Positions 1-8,421 of a stretch of DNA of 43,113 nt are shown here, piece after piece (position 1 is the first letter of the stretch; the number at the start of each line of letters is the position of its first letter). The notes beneath the pieces are model-generated. The model saw nothing but the letters and a program-made list of their open reading frames with translations. It was not told the origin of the DNA and did no database searches. This DNA comes from Bacteroidota bacterium (GTDB lineage: Bacteria; Bacteroidota; Bacteroidia; B-17B0; Aurantibacillaceae), in assembly GCA_013816895.1 (NCBI GenBank), contig JACDDR010000024.1, positions 1-43,113 of the forward strand, in the 5' to 3' direction. A program made the translations under genes and the position numbers.

Positions 1-1172
1 GTCTTAACGACAGTGGTGGCGCGCGAATCCAGGTAGGTGTTGTTTCACTTGGAGGATATGCCGATATTTTTTACCGTAATGTGAGAAGCAGTGGCGTTAT
101 TCCTCAGCTTTCCGCGATCATGGGCCCTTGCGCTGGCGGTGCGGTCTACAGTCCGGCCATGACCGATTTTATTTTAATGGTAGAACATACCAGTTATATG
201 TTTGTTACCGGGCCTAATGTTGTAAAAACTGTTACGCACGAAGAAGTAACCAGTGAAGAACTTGGAGGAGCCCATACACACGCAACTAAGAGCGGTGTAA
301 CGCACTTTGCCTGTGCAAACGAAATTGAGGCCATTAATTATTTAAAGCAGTTACTGAGCTACATGCCACAAAACTGTGAGGAAGATGCTCCCTCGTTGCC
401 ATACGAGGCAGGGAACGAAGAACGTGAAGGTTTGAATTCCATCATTCCTGCAAACGCCAACCAGCCTTACGATATCAGGGAAGTAATTGAACAGGTTATT
501 GATACCGATTCATTTTTAGAAGTACATAAATTATTTGCAGAGAATATTGTTGTTGGTTTTGCGCGACTTGCAGGCCGGAGCATTGGCATCGTTGCCAACC
601 AGCCTGCAGTGCTTGCCGGAGTACTTGACATTCATTCGTCCACTAAAGCTGCGCGTTTTGTACGTTTCTGCGATTCATTCAACATACCTTTACTTGTATT
701 TGAAGATGTACCGGGCTTTTTACCGGGTACCGACCAGGAATGGAATGCCATCATCACCAACGGCGCAAAATTATTATATGCTTTCAGTGAAGCCACCGTT
801 CCAAGAATCACCGTTATTACCCGTAAAGCCTATGGCGGCGCTTATGATGTAATGAACAGCAAACACATTGGAGCCGATATGAACTATGCCTGGCCATGTG
901 CTGAAATTGCCGTAATGGGCGCAAAAGGCGCCGCTGAAATTATTTTTAAAGGAGAGATCTCAGAAGCCGCTGATAAGAACGCGAAGTGGAAAGAAAAAGA
1001 AACGGAATATCAAACCATGTTTGCAAACCCTTACCGCGCAGCTGAAAGAGGCTTTGTGGATGAAGTGATAAAGCCTTCTGAAACCCGTATTAAACTTATC
1101 CGTGCATTTAAAATGCTGGAGAATAAAGTAGACAAACTTCCAAAGAAAAAACACGGTAATATCCCTTTATAG
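1..1172 (+). CDS. pccB: Acyl-CoA (propionyl-CoA type) carboxylase beta subunit, 5'-truncated by the window
   Basis: This is the carboxyltransferase subunit of a biotin-dependent acyl-CoA carboxylase, which moves carboxyl from biotin to propionyl-CoA or a similar acyl-CoA in the cytoplasm. The frame is open from base 3, so the start lies outside the window and about 389 C-terminal codons are visible, against roughly 510 for the family. Just inside the edge is [12 protein letters not shown], followed by [21 protein letters not shown] and the motif [14 protein letters not shown]. These fit the propionyl-CoA carboxylase type better than the methylcrotonyl-CoA type. The second carboxyltransferase half has the usual [14 protein letters not shown] and [11 protein letters not shown] segments. 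The small membrane protein gene starts 3 bases after the stop. The family is certain, but the exact acyl substrate is inferred from motif resemblance only. Confidence 0.93.
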   Translation, partial: LNDSGGARIQVGVVSLGGYADIFYRNVRSSGVIPQLSAIMGPCAGGAVYSPAMTDFILMVEHTSYMFVTGPNVVKTVTHEEVTSEELGGAHTHATKSGVTHFACANEIEAINYLKQLLSYMPQNCEEDAPSLPYEAGNEEREGLNSIIPANANQPYDIREVIEQVIDTDSFLEVHKLFAENIVVGFARLAGRSIGIVANQPAVLAGVLDIHSSTKAARFVRFCDSFNIPLLVFEDVPGFLPGTDQEWNAIITNGAKLLYAFSEATVPRITVITRKAYGGAYDVMNSKHIGADMNYAWPCAEIAVMGAKGAAEIIFKGEISEAADKNAKWKEKETEYQTMFANPYRAAERGFVDEVIKPSETRIKLIRAFKMLENKVDKLPKKKHGNIPL

Positions 1173-1175
1173 TAC

Positions 1176-1910
1176 ATGGGCTCAGTGGTTCTGTTGATAG
1201 TGCTGTCAATTCTGCTCGGTTTACTGACCGTGGTAGCTATTGTGTTCAGTATTATTTCCTTTGCCAATCGCGGTAAACACAAATTCACGTGGCTTGCCAT
1301 TTTTGTATCGGCATTTATTGCATTGTGTGTTTGTATTTATCTTGCAGTTTCTACAACTGTAGACAGGGTTGCAGGCTTTGCAAAAGATTTACCGGTAACT
1401 TACAGCAATGATAACGGAGAAGACAAAGGATATAATTTTGCGGATAGTCTTCATTCAAAACAAATTGAATATTTAAAGTTAATCGAACCTGAAAATTTCA
1501 AAGGCAAAGTTCCTGCGCAGTTTTACAATTACCTGGGCTATCAGGATTATTACCGTATCCCGTTGAAATATCCATTTGCACTGCATTGTGAGAACGTAAT
1601 AACAAACGGCATCTTATTTAATGAAGAAGCTGTGGTAAGCTTTAATGCCAACGATAATGGTGAAAAGGATTGCCACATCCACAATATCATAAAATTTATT
1701 TTTGATGAAAACATATTGGTGGCCGAAATTGTTTCATCACCGGGCACCAAAGAAAATGATGGTTATCTGATTTATCATTTCGGAACGGGTGACCGGGAGG
1801 AAATAAAAAACCTGGCCGATGTAGAAGCCAGGTTGAAGCAGCTTAATTTTACACGGCCATTAAAATTGCTAACCTGCAAGGAGCATTACGATTTGTTTAA
1901 ACCTGAATAG
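1176..1910 (+). CDS. Membrane-anchored protein of unknown function
   Basis: A 244-residue protein that I do not recognise. The first 60 residues form two hydrophobic helices, about residues 3-28 and 38-60, separated by the basic loop NRGKHKF. The remaining 185 residues are hydrophilic and contain no recognised catalytic motif, so this part is a soluble domain tethered to the inner membrane. Which side of the membrane it faces is not certain. The ATG lies 3 bases after the stop of the carboxylase gene, so the two are probably co-transcribed, but this does not show a shared function. The start is the first ATG of the frame and it begins the first membrane helix. Confidence 0.75.
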   Translation: MGSVVLLIVLSILLGLLTVVAIVFSIISFANRGKHKFTWLAIFVSAFIALCVCIYLAVSTTVDRVAGFAKDLPVTYSNDNGEDKGYNFADSLHSKQIEYLKLIEPENFKGKVPAQFYNYLGYQDYYRIPLKYPFALHCENVITNGILFNEEAVVSFNANDNGEKDCHIHNIIKFIFDENILVAEIVSSPGTKENDGYLIYHFGTGDREEIKNLADVEARLKQLNFTRPLKLLTCKEHYDLFKPE

Positions 1911-2491
1911 GTCTGAAAAAACTCAGTTACGAACAGACAAATCTGTTACCAACATCAACACAGTTTACAGGTCGCTCCTACGGAGCTCTATATCGTAGTT
2001 ACATTTGGGTTATAAGTTGTGCGCCCCGATGGGGCTAAAGAAAAGCTCCCTAAGGAGCGCCCTATCTTTAACGATAGCTACCCAACAGAATTAGCCCCAG
2101 AGGGGCGACCTATAATACACTGCTGGATAAAATATATAAAAAAAATACCAGCCCGTTAGGAACAACCAACATTTAACGGACGTTATCACAAAACCTTAAC
2201 CCAGTTGCCCGGCGCGTCATTCCGAGCGAGCTGAATAAACTGGTGTGAGCGAAGGAATCTCTTCAGCGAACGGTGGGTGACGATAATAAAGATCGCTTCG
2301 GCAGGGTGGCGCACAGTGTAGCCTCAAGGACACTGTTAGGCAATAAGAGCTTCGTTAGGAGCGACCTATCTTTAACGAAAGCTGCCCCCCCACAGCATTA
2401 GCCCCAGAGGGGCGACCTATGCAGGCGACTGCCGGACTAAGAAATATTAAAAAACTAATATAGGTCTGTTATGAGCGACTAAATTGAAACC
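1911..2491. repeat. Gene-free stretch with composite palindromic repeats
   Basis: No credible gene is present. Three copies of a composite element of about 70 bp are visible at 1969-2039 (inverted), 2044-2113 and 2348-2420. Each has one hairpin of the form GCTCC-nnn-GGAGC and a second of the form GCCCC-nnn-GGGGC, and most hairpins are followed by GACCTAT. In copies 2 and 3 the hairpins are joined by a CTATCTTTAACGA linker. A different repeat-like stretch, 2216-2322, starts CGTCATTCCGAGCGAG and contains GAGCGAAGGAATCTC, a type of sequence often seen between Bacteroidota genes. An inverted repeat CCGTTA (2153-2158) / TAACGG (2174-2179) lies between them. The function is unknown. Confidence 0.75.
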
Positions 2492-3403
2492 CTACTTCCG
2501 TCTGTTCCTGGGATGATAACTCAGAATATTATCTCTGAGAAATTGCCTGTCGATGTGCGTATATATTTCGGTGGTAGTAATGCTTTCATGTCCCAGCATT
2601 TCCTGCACAGCTCGCAAATCTGCTCCGCCCTCTACAAGATGTGTCGCAAAAGAATGCCGGAAAGAGTGCGGACTTAATACCTTTTTTATTCCCGCTTTTT
2701 CTGCAAGATCTTTAATAATGTAAAAGACCATTACCCTTGAAAGCTTTGAACCGCGCCGGTTTAAAAAAACCACATCCTCATTGCCCTTTTTTATTGGAAC
2801 GTGACATCGTATATTCTTAATATAACTGCTAATTAATTTTTTCGCGTTATCACCAATGGGTACCAAACGTTCTTTACTTCCCTTCCCTTCCACCTTTATG
2901 TAATCTTCTTTCAAGTGAAGGTTGCTGATTTTAAGATTAACAAGTTCACTCACACGTAACCCGCAACTGTAAAGAGTTTCAAGCATGCCTAAATTTCTCT
3001 CTCCTTCAGACGTACTTCTGTCGATACAATCCATCATCGTATCAATCTCTTCAACGCTCAGGAATACCGGGATCTTACGGGTTATCCTCGGAGTTTCCAG
3101 AAGCTCAGCGGGACTGTCTTTAAGATCATTTTCAATGACAAGAAATTTATAAAAGGTTTTTAGGCCTGATACAATACGTGCCTGCGTAGTGGGTGACAAA
3201 CCTATTGAAGCAACCCATTCAACAAATTTTGAAAGTTCTTTGTAAACAAATTTATCGGGACCTTTTTTATTATGAAATAAATCGGAGTAAGCTTCCAGCT
3301 TCTTAATATCATCGGTATAGGCTTCGATCGAATTTTTTGACAGCGACCGTTCCAGCAAAAGATATTGTTTGAACCTGGTGTAATAAGTATTCCAGCTGTA
3401 CAT
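2492..3403 (-). CDS. xerD: Tyrosine recombinase XerD
   Basis: A 303-residue site-specific tyrosine recombinase, which in the XerC/XerD pair resolves chromosome dimers at dif near division. The N-terminal SAM-like core-binding domain covers about residues 1-95 and the catalytic domain about 110-295. All catalytic residues are visible: Arg150 in GLRVSEL, Lys174 in EGKGSKER, His246 and Arg249 in SPHSFRHSFATHL, His272 in MLGHESI, and the nucleophile Tyr281 in EIYTHID. The length is normal for Xer proteins, and there are no neighbouring integron or phage genes, so a housekeeping XerD is more likely than an integrase. The start is 22 bases downstream of the stop of the secreted-protein gene on the same strand, so they may be co-transcribed. 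Confidence 0.93.
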   Translation of the reverse strand: MYSWNTYYTRFKQYLLLERSLSKNSIEAYTDDIKKLEAYSDLFHNKKGPDKFVYKELSKFVEWVASIGLSPTTQARIVSGLKTFYKFLVIENDLKDSPAELLETPRITRKIPVFLSVEEIDTMMDCIDRSTSEGERNLGMLETLYSCGLRVSELVNLKISNLHLKEDYIKVEGKGSKERLVPIGDNAKKLISSYIKNIRCHVPIKKGNEDVVFLNRRGSKLSRVMVFYIIKDLAEKAGIKKVLSPHSFRHSFATHLVEGGADLRAVQEMLGHESITTTEIYTHIDRQFLRDNILSYHPRNRRK

Positions 3404-3425
3404 GAGATTACCGCGTAAACCGGTA

Positions 3426-3851
3426 CTATTTTTTACTTATTTCCTTTTCATAGAAAACCATAAGCGTGTCTTTATTATTCATAAACACAAGGTCTCTACC
3501 ATTACATTTATAATAAGAAATTTTTGGAAGGATACTCTTTAAATCTTCTTCAATGCCTAAAAGGATGTCCGGGCATGGGTCACCTTCGGCTTTAACAGTG
3601 GAAAATTTAATAGCCTGCTTGTTCATTGAATAAGTAAGGTGAATAAAATTGCAGGAAGTAAAACAGGCTGCTGTATTCAATTTAGTATCGAATACAATAT
3701 GACCTTTATCCTTCACCAGCGTGTTTTTCTTATGATCTACGAATACGGAAGAAAGAAAATACATGGTATTGTTTTTAATACCGGGTTTTTGCGCGGATGC
3801 CTGTTGTACCGTGTAAATAAAACTTAGTATTAAAATTACTCGTATTTTCAC
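3426..3851 (-). CDS. Small secreted protein of unknown function
   Basis: A 141-residue protein of unrecognised family. The first 20 residues, MKIRVILILSFIYTVQQASA, are a good signal peptide with likely cleavage before QKPG, so it is periplasmic or surface-exposed. The mature part has four cysteines (in AACFTSCN, GDPCPD and YYKCNG). The start codon is GTG at 3849-3851. It is the only reasonable start, because a TAA stop lies four codons upstream in the frame and the next Met would remove the signal peptide. This GTG is only 3 bases from the ATG of the divergent aroQ gene, so its promoter must lie inside aroQ. On this strand TAAATTTG (complement of 3880-3887) fits the TAnnTTTG box, but no well-spaced TTG was found. 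Confidence 0.65.
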   Translation of the reverse strand: MKIRVILILSFIYTVQQASAQKPGIKNNTMYFLSSVFVDHKKNTLVKDKGHIVFDTKLNTAACFTSCNFIHLTYSMNKQAIKFSTVKAEGDPCPDILLGIEEDLKSILPKISYYKCNGRDLVFMNNKDTLMVFYEKEISKK

Positions 3852-3854
3852 AAA

Positions 3855-4277
3855 ATGAAGTTAGCAATAATTAACGGACCAAATTTAAATCTTTTAGGCA
3901 AGCGTGAAAAAGATATTTACGGAAATTTAAGTTTTGAAGACTTTTCTGCGGAACTTAAAAAAAAATATCCTTCCCTTGAAATTATCTGTTATCAAAGCAA
4001 TGTAGAGGGAGAACTCATTACCAAGCTGCAGGAGCTTGGTTTTTCTACTGATGGAATTATACTTAATGCCGGTGGATACACTCATACCTCAGTTGCTATT
4101 GCCGATGCTGTAGCGGCAATTACCACTCCTGTGATTGAAGTTCACATATCAAATATTTTTGCGCGTGAAGATTTCAGACACGTATCTATCTTAGGAAAAA
4201 ATTGTATTGGAAGTATTTCAGGTTTTGGATTACAAAGTTACGAGCTTGCAATTGAAGCCTTCATGCGTAAAGTTTAA
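3855..4277 (+). CDS. aroQ: 3-dehydroquinate dehydratase, type II
   Basis: Converts 3-dehydroquinate to 3-dehydroshikimate in the shikimate pathway, acting in the cytoplasm as a dodecamer in the known family. The 140-residue length is typical. Motifs visible in order are NGPNLNLLGKRE at residues 7-18, the catalytic Tyr22 in DIYGN, the QSNVEGELI segment, the LNAGGYTHTSVAI substrate loop, and EVHISNIFAREDFRH with the catalytic His and binding Arg. The ATG is only 3 bases from the GTG start of the divergent secreted-protein gene. At the other end its stop overlaps the stop of the convergent yciO-like gene: both TAA codons are read from one TTAA at 4274-4277. Confidence 0.96.
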   Translation: MKLAIINGPNLNLLGKREKDIYGNLSFEDFSAELKKKYPSLEIICYQSNVEGELITKLQELGFSTDGIILNAGGYTHTSVAIADAVAAITTPVIEVHISNIFAREDFRHVSILGKNCIGSISGFGLQSYELAIEAFMRKV

Positions 4278-4897
4278 TTCAAGACATCAAGGCTCCCTAT
4301 GCCTTCTCGGATAACTGTAATTTCAGGGCCACTGCAATCCAGAACTGTTGAGGGATAGATATTACCAAAACCACCATCAATAACAATGTCAACTTTATCT
4401 GAATACTGACGGTGTATGGTTTCAGGATCGGCAAAGTATTCAAGTATATCGTCACTGTTGTCGTGCAGACTCGTTGATATAAGTGGATTTCCCAAAGCAT
4501 CCACAAGGGCCTTGCAAATTAAATTCAATGGTACACGTATACCAACAGTTTTCCTTTCCTGTTTTAATACTTTTGGAACATTGCTGTTGGCTTCAAGGAT
4601 AAAGGTATAAGGGCCAGGCAGCGCCCTTTTCATGATACGGAAAACATTATTAGGAATTGGCTTTGTAAATTCAGAAAGGTGGCTGAGATTACTGCATACA
4701 AAAGAAAAATATGCTTTCTCCGGCTTAATGTCTTTTAATTTACAGATACGTTCAATCGCTTTTAGGTTAGTGATATCACAGCCCAGTGCATACACAGTGT
4801 CGGTAGGATATATAATTATTCCACCATCTTTAAGACACTTAACAACCTGGTCGATGGTAGAAGAAGAAATGTTATGTTCGTTTAAATGTAATAGCAT
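4274..4897 (-). CDS. yciO: YciO-type member of the Sua5/YciO/YrdC family
   Basis: A 207-residue YrdC-fold protein. I chose the ATG at 4895-4897 (protein MLLHLNEHN...) over a longer 225-residue reading, because homologous sequence begins here and the extra 18 residues look like noise. Motifs are GGIIIYPTDTVYALGCD near the N-terminus, PGPYTFILEA in the middle, KTVGIRVP and the C-terminal VIREGIG. The spacing and wording follow E. coli YciO more closely than the tRNA t6A enzymes TsaC/Sua5. The segment LISTSLHDNS stands where TsaC/Sua5 have a TSAN-like motif, and there is no C-terminal Sua5 domain. It is often annotated L-threonylcarbamoyladenylate synthase, but for YciO-type members that activity is doubtful. 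Expression is divergent from the barrel-protein gene. Confidence 0.85.
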   Translation of the reverse strand: MLLHLNEHNISSSTIDQVVKCLKDGGIIIYPTDTVYALGCDITNLKAIERICKLKDIKPEKAYFSFVCSNLSHLSEFTKPIPNNVFRIMKRALPGPYTFILEANSNVPKVLKQERKTVGIRVPLNLICKALVDALGNPLISTSLHDNSDDILEYFADPETIHRQYSDKVDIVIDGGFGNIYPSTVLDCSGPEITVIREGIGSLDVLN

Positions 4898-4965
4898 TGT
4901 TAAATTTACAAAAAAAAGGTGCCAGTGTGTATCCTTTTGCAATATTTGCATTATACTCCCCAGTA

Positions 4966-7704
4966 ATGATTAAAAAAGCGCTGCTATTATTTTTTATCGT
5001 TTTAAGCGCTGCTTCTGTTTCCCAAACCATCAAACTATCCGGCAATATAAAAGATACCACGGCGGGCGGACTCAAGCTTCCAAATGTGTTGCTGATGGCC
5101 ATCAAGTTTAAGGATAGCACCCTTGTAAATTTTTCGCACTCTGATAAAGATGGAAAATTTGCCCCCATAAAAGTACCGGTAGACACTTACATAGTAATCC
5201 TCTCCCATCCGCAGTTCAGCGATAAGACGTATTTGCTGGTTCCAAACAAAAACGATTCGGTCTTTAATTTCCGAAATATAAGCATGCCGCCTAAATCCAT
5301 CGAACTCAACGAAGTTGAAGTAATCGCCTACAAAGATAAAATGTATTATAAAGGAGACACACTGCAGTTTACAGCCGACTCCTTTAAATTAAAACAGAAC
5401 GCGAATGTAGAAGACCTTTTAAAGAAATTACCGGGCGCAAAGGTTGACGCTGCCGGAAAAATAACCATCCAGGGAAAAGTGGTCGACCAGGTTTTAGTGG
5501 ATGGCGATGAATTTTTTGGAACCGATCCAACGATTGCCACAAAAAACCTGAATGCGAATACGGTGGAGACCGTGCAGGTGTACGAAAAGAAAAACGAGAA
5601 TACTGAAGGAGGCGGAGATGAAACAGTAAAAATTGTCAATCTCAAACTCAAAGAGGATTCGAAGAAAGGATACTTTGGAAAAATATCGGGGGCTACCGAT
5701 GCACAAAAATTTTATGAAAATGATCTTCTGATAAATAAATTTAAGAAGAACCGTAAAGTGTCCCTATTTGGTTTGTTTGCCAACACTCCCAAGCAGGCCT
5801 TTGGCTGGAACGATGCCAACCAGTATGGATTAGGCAATGAGAACGGAGGCAATTATGATCCTGAAACAAATACCTGGACATCCTTTAACAATAACAGTAC
5901 CGGGGTTCCTCAAACACTAAAAACGGGGTTCTATTTCAATGATAAGTTTGGAAAAAGCACGAAAATTAATTCGGATTATACTTTCAAACAAAACCAATTA
6001 GTAGCAGGTTCGGAAACCAACACCCAATTTTTTTTAACGGATACCAGTTATTCCAATTCGCAGATAATTCATAACAATACCAACAACCAGGCGCACAGTT
6101 TTAATTTCAGGATAACTCAAAATCTGGATTCACTCACGGAATTAACAGTAAGGCCAAAAATCAATTACACGGCCGCGAGCAATAACAATTCAAAAAACGA
6201 TGATTTCATTTCGCAGAATAATATTCTAACCCGGCAAACAAACATTCTCAACACAGGCTCTTCTGAAATCACTGATGCAAGCCTTCAGCTGAAGCTCAAC
6301 AGAAATTTTATGAAGAAAGACCGCAGTCTTAGCCTTAATTACCAGCCTTCCTATTATAATTCTTCTTCGCTCAATAATCTTAACACCAGCTTCAAATATT
6401 TTCAGGGGCAAGCAACCGATTCTTCGATTCTTCAAAAAAGAACAACAGACAACCTGAAGACCGAACAAAACGCCACCATTACTTACATTGAGCCCTGGAC
6501 AAAAAAAATAAAAACAGAAATAGGATACGGCGTTTCCCACAATCAAAACAACAGTAACCGAAAAACGCTTGATTTCAGCGGCCAGGGCTATGACCTCGTT
6601 AATCCCACACAATCCAACGACTTCAGAAATGTGCGTATTTCACAACGCATAGGAACAAAATTTATTTATGATGTTAAAAAATACAGGGTAAGTCTTGGTG
6701 TCACTTACCGGAACATTTACCAGCAGAATATTAACGTGAGTAAAACACAAACGTTAAGCTCAACCTTTAATAATGTATTGCCATTTGCAAATGTAAATTT
6801 CAGGATCAACCAGGGATCGAACCTGATGATCAATTACAATACCAGTGCGCAGCAACCCGATCTGCAACAGCTGCAGCCGGTAATCGACAATACCGATCCC
6901 AACCGGATAAAAACAGGTAACCCTGCATTAAGACCGCAATTCAGCAATAACTTTTCTTTAAACTATTATTTTTATAAAGGCATCAGCGATGTCAATTTTT
7001 ATTCAGGCTCACAATTCAATCTCGTATCAAACGAAATAAATGAAAAAACAACTTTTGATAATTATGGACGGTCGTTAACCACGCCCGTAAATGTTAATGG
7101 CAATTATTTTGGAAATATCTGGCTGGGCGGTGGATTCCCTATTCTAAAACGCTGGATGAAGATCATGTATAATTTCAGTGGAAGTATCAACAAGAACATT
7201 TCGTTTGTTAACGACCAAAAAAATACGACGCAAGTTTTGAGCGTAAATCCGGGATTAACATTAGAAAAAGAACTTGATTACCTTGAAGTAAATATTGGGG
7301 GTAACTACAGCTATAACCAGCCGAAACAAACCATTAGCTTAAGCTCAAATCAGCCTTACTATACGTATGGTTTTACAGGCCGCATTACTACTAAACTGCC
7401 GAAAAAAATAAGAATCTCTACAGATGGAGACTATACGAACAACGGCAACCGCGCAGCAGGCTACAACATCAATTATTTTATACTTAATGCGCAGATCAGC
7501 AAAACATTTTTTAAACGCGAAAATCTGATTATTTCTATTGAAGGAAACGATATACTAAACCAGAATATAAGCAATCAACGCATCGTAGAAGCCAACAAAA
7601 TTGTTGACACTAAAACGCAGGTGATCAAGCGCTATTTTTTATTACGCGCAGTTTTTAAATTCAACAGCAATAAGGAAAAAAAGGAGGAAGGAGATGATGA
7701 CTAA
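4966..7704 (+). CDS. Outer-membrane beta-barrel protein, TonB-receptor-like
   Basis: A 912-residue outer-membrane protein. The ATG at 4966 is chosen because it begins a signal peptide, MIKKALLLFFIVLSAASVSQ; an upstream TTG in frame would add 23 unrelated residues. After the signal comes a carboxypeptidase-regulatory-like domain, about residues 22-110. A plug-like segment follows at about 120-215 (NVEDLLKKLPGAKVDAAGK, then VLVDGDEFFGTDPTIATKNL). The rest is a long barrel rich in alternating aromatic and Asn/Ser residues, ending in FLLRAVFKFNS. This layout fits the OMP_b-brl_3-type barrel family common in Bacteroidota. The acidic/basic tail KEKKEEGDDD lies beyond the last strand. It overlaps the GLPGLI gene by 11 bases. 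The substrate is unknown. Confidence 0.88.
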   Translation: MIKKALLLFFIVLSAASVSQTIKLSGNIKDTTAGGLKLPNVLLMAIKFKDSTLVNFSHSDKDGKFAPIKVPVDTYIVILSHPQFSDKTYLLVPNKNDSVFNFRNISMPPKSIELNEVEVIAYKDKMYYKGDTLQFTADSFKLKQNANVEDLLKKLPGAKVDAAGKITIQGKVVDQVLVDGDEFFGTDPTIATKNLNANTVETVQVYEKKNENTEGGGDETVKIVNLKLKEDSKKGYFGKISGATDAQKFYENDLLINKFKKNRKVSLFGLFANTPKQAFGWNDANQYGLGNENGGNYDPETNTWTSFNNNSTGVPQTLKTGFYFNDKFGKSTKINSDYTFKQNQLVAGSETNTQFFLTDTSYSNSQIIHNNTNNQAHSFNFRITQNLDSLTELTVRPKINYTAASNNNSKNDDFISQNNILTRQTNILNTGSSEITDASLQLKLNRNFMKKDRSLSLNYQPSYYNSSSLNNLNTSFKYFQGQATDSSILQKRTTDNLKTEQNATITYIEPWTKKIKTEIGYGVSHNQNNSNRKTLDFSGQGYDLVNPTQSNDFRNVRISQRIGTKFIYDVKKYRVSLGVTYRNIYQQNINVSKTQTLSSTFNNVLPFANVNFRINQGSNLMINYNTSAQQPDLQQLQPVIDNTDPNRIKTGNPALRPQFSNNFSLNYYFYKGISDVNFYSGSQFNLVSNEINEKTTFDNYGRSLTTPVNVNGNYFGNIWLGGGFPILKRWMKIMYNFSGSINKNISFVNDQKNTTQVLSVNPGLTLEKELDYLEVNIGGNYSYNQPKQTISLSSNQPYYTYGFTGRITTKLPKKIRISTDGDYTNNGNRAAGYNINYFILNAQISKTFFKRENLIISIEGNDILNQNISNQRIVEANKIVDTKTQVIKRYFLLRAVFKFNSNKEKKEEGDDD

Positions 7705-8407
7705 AACCTGGATGATCCTGTTTTTTCTTTTTTCAGTTATATCTGAGGCCCAGATAAGGTCAGGTAAAATAACGTTCGAAAGAAAAACCAACCTTTATAA
7801 AAAATTTAAGGGCGATGATGTGTCGCGCTGGCTAAAAGAAGAGGACAAAATTAAAATTGATTTTTTTGAACTCACGTTTAACGACACTTGCTCCTTGTTT
7901 AAGCCGCAGGAAAGTGAACTGCGGGAAACTATGGAATGGGCCACCGCCAAAAACACCGTGTATCAGAACTTTAATACCGGAACACGCTATCTCATAAAAA
8001 ATCTTTGGGGTGAGGAGTTACATTTAACAGACAGTTTATTTAAACGCGAATGGAAAATCACGCAGAGTTCCCGTAAAATTGCGGGCTATAATTGCCGTAA
8101 AGCCATATGGCAGGCGAATGATACCACCCGCATTTATGCATGGTTTAGCTATGATATCGTTCCTTCAACAGGACCAGAAAGCTTTAACGGATTACCGGGA
8201 ACCATTCTTGGATTGGCCACGGAAGATGGTGGCATTATTTATTTCGCTAAGAAAGTAGAGATTTTACAGCCCCCGGCAAACACCTTTATTCCTCCGAAAA
8301 AGAAAAAAATATATACCGTTACCGAACTGAAGGCCGAAATGACAAAACGTTACGGAAAAGAAAAATGGTTTAAAGGAATGATCCAAACGCATTTTGGGAT
8401 TTGGTAG
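7694..8407 (+). CDS. GLPGLI family secreted protein
   Basis: A 237-residue protein with a signal peptide, MMTKTWMILFFLFSVISEAQ, then IRSGKITFERK as the mature start. It carries the family signature as FNGLPGTILGLATEDGG at residues 164-180, with Thr where the name-giving motif has Leu, preceded by the usual AGYNCRKA and YAWFSYDIVPSTGP segments. The biochemical role of this Bacteroidota family is unknown. The start overlaps the end of the barrel-protein gene by 11 bases, and a strong purine-rich ribosome site, AAGGAGGAAGGAG, lies directly upstream inside that gene. The pair is therefore almost certainly translated together, and the product may work with the barrel in the envelope. Confidence 0.9.
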   Translation: MMTKTWMILFFLFSVISEAQIRSGKITFERKTNLYKKFKGDDVSRWLKEEDKIKIDFFELTFNDTCSLFKPQESELRETMEWATAKNTVYQNFNTGTRYLIKNLWGEELHLTDSLFKREWKITQSSRKIAGYNCRKAIWQANDTTRIYAWFSYDIVPSTGPESFNGLPGTILGLATEDGGIIYFAKKVEILQPPANTFIPPKKKKIYTVTELKAEMTKRYGKEKWFKGMIQTHFGIW

Positions 8408-8421
8408 CTGTAAATCAATTC

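Noticed and set aside
1969..2420. Possible CRISPR array
   Set aside because: Copies are few, irregularly spaced, in both orientations and internally palindromic over 70 bp, and there are no spacers of uniform length or cas genes.
2492..3403. XerD as the integrase of a mobile element
   Set aside because: No attachment-site pair, tRNA gene or phage genes are nearby, and all motifs are those of housekeeping Xer proteins.
4897..4965. A longer N-terminus for the barrel protein from a TTG at 4897
   Set aside because: The added 23 residues precede a perfect signal peptide starting at 4966 and overlap the start of the divergent gene.
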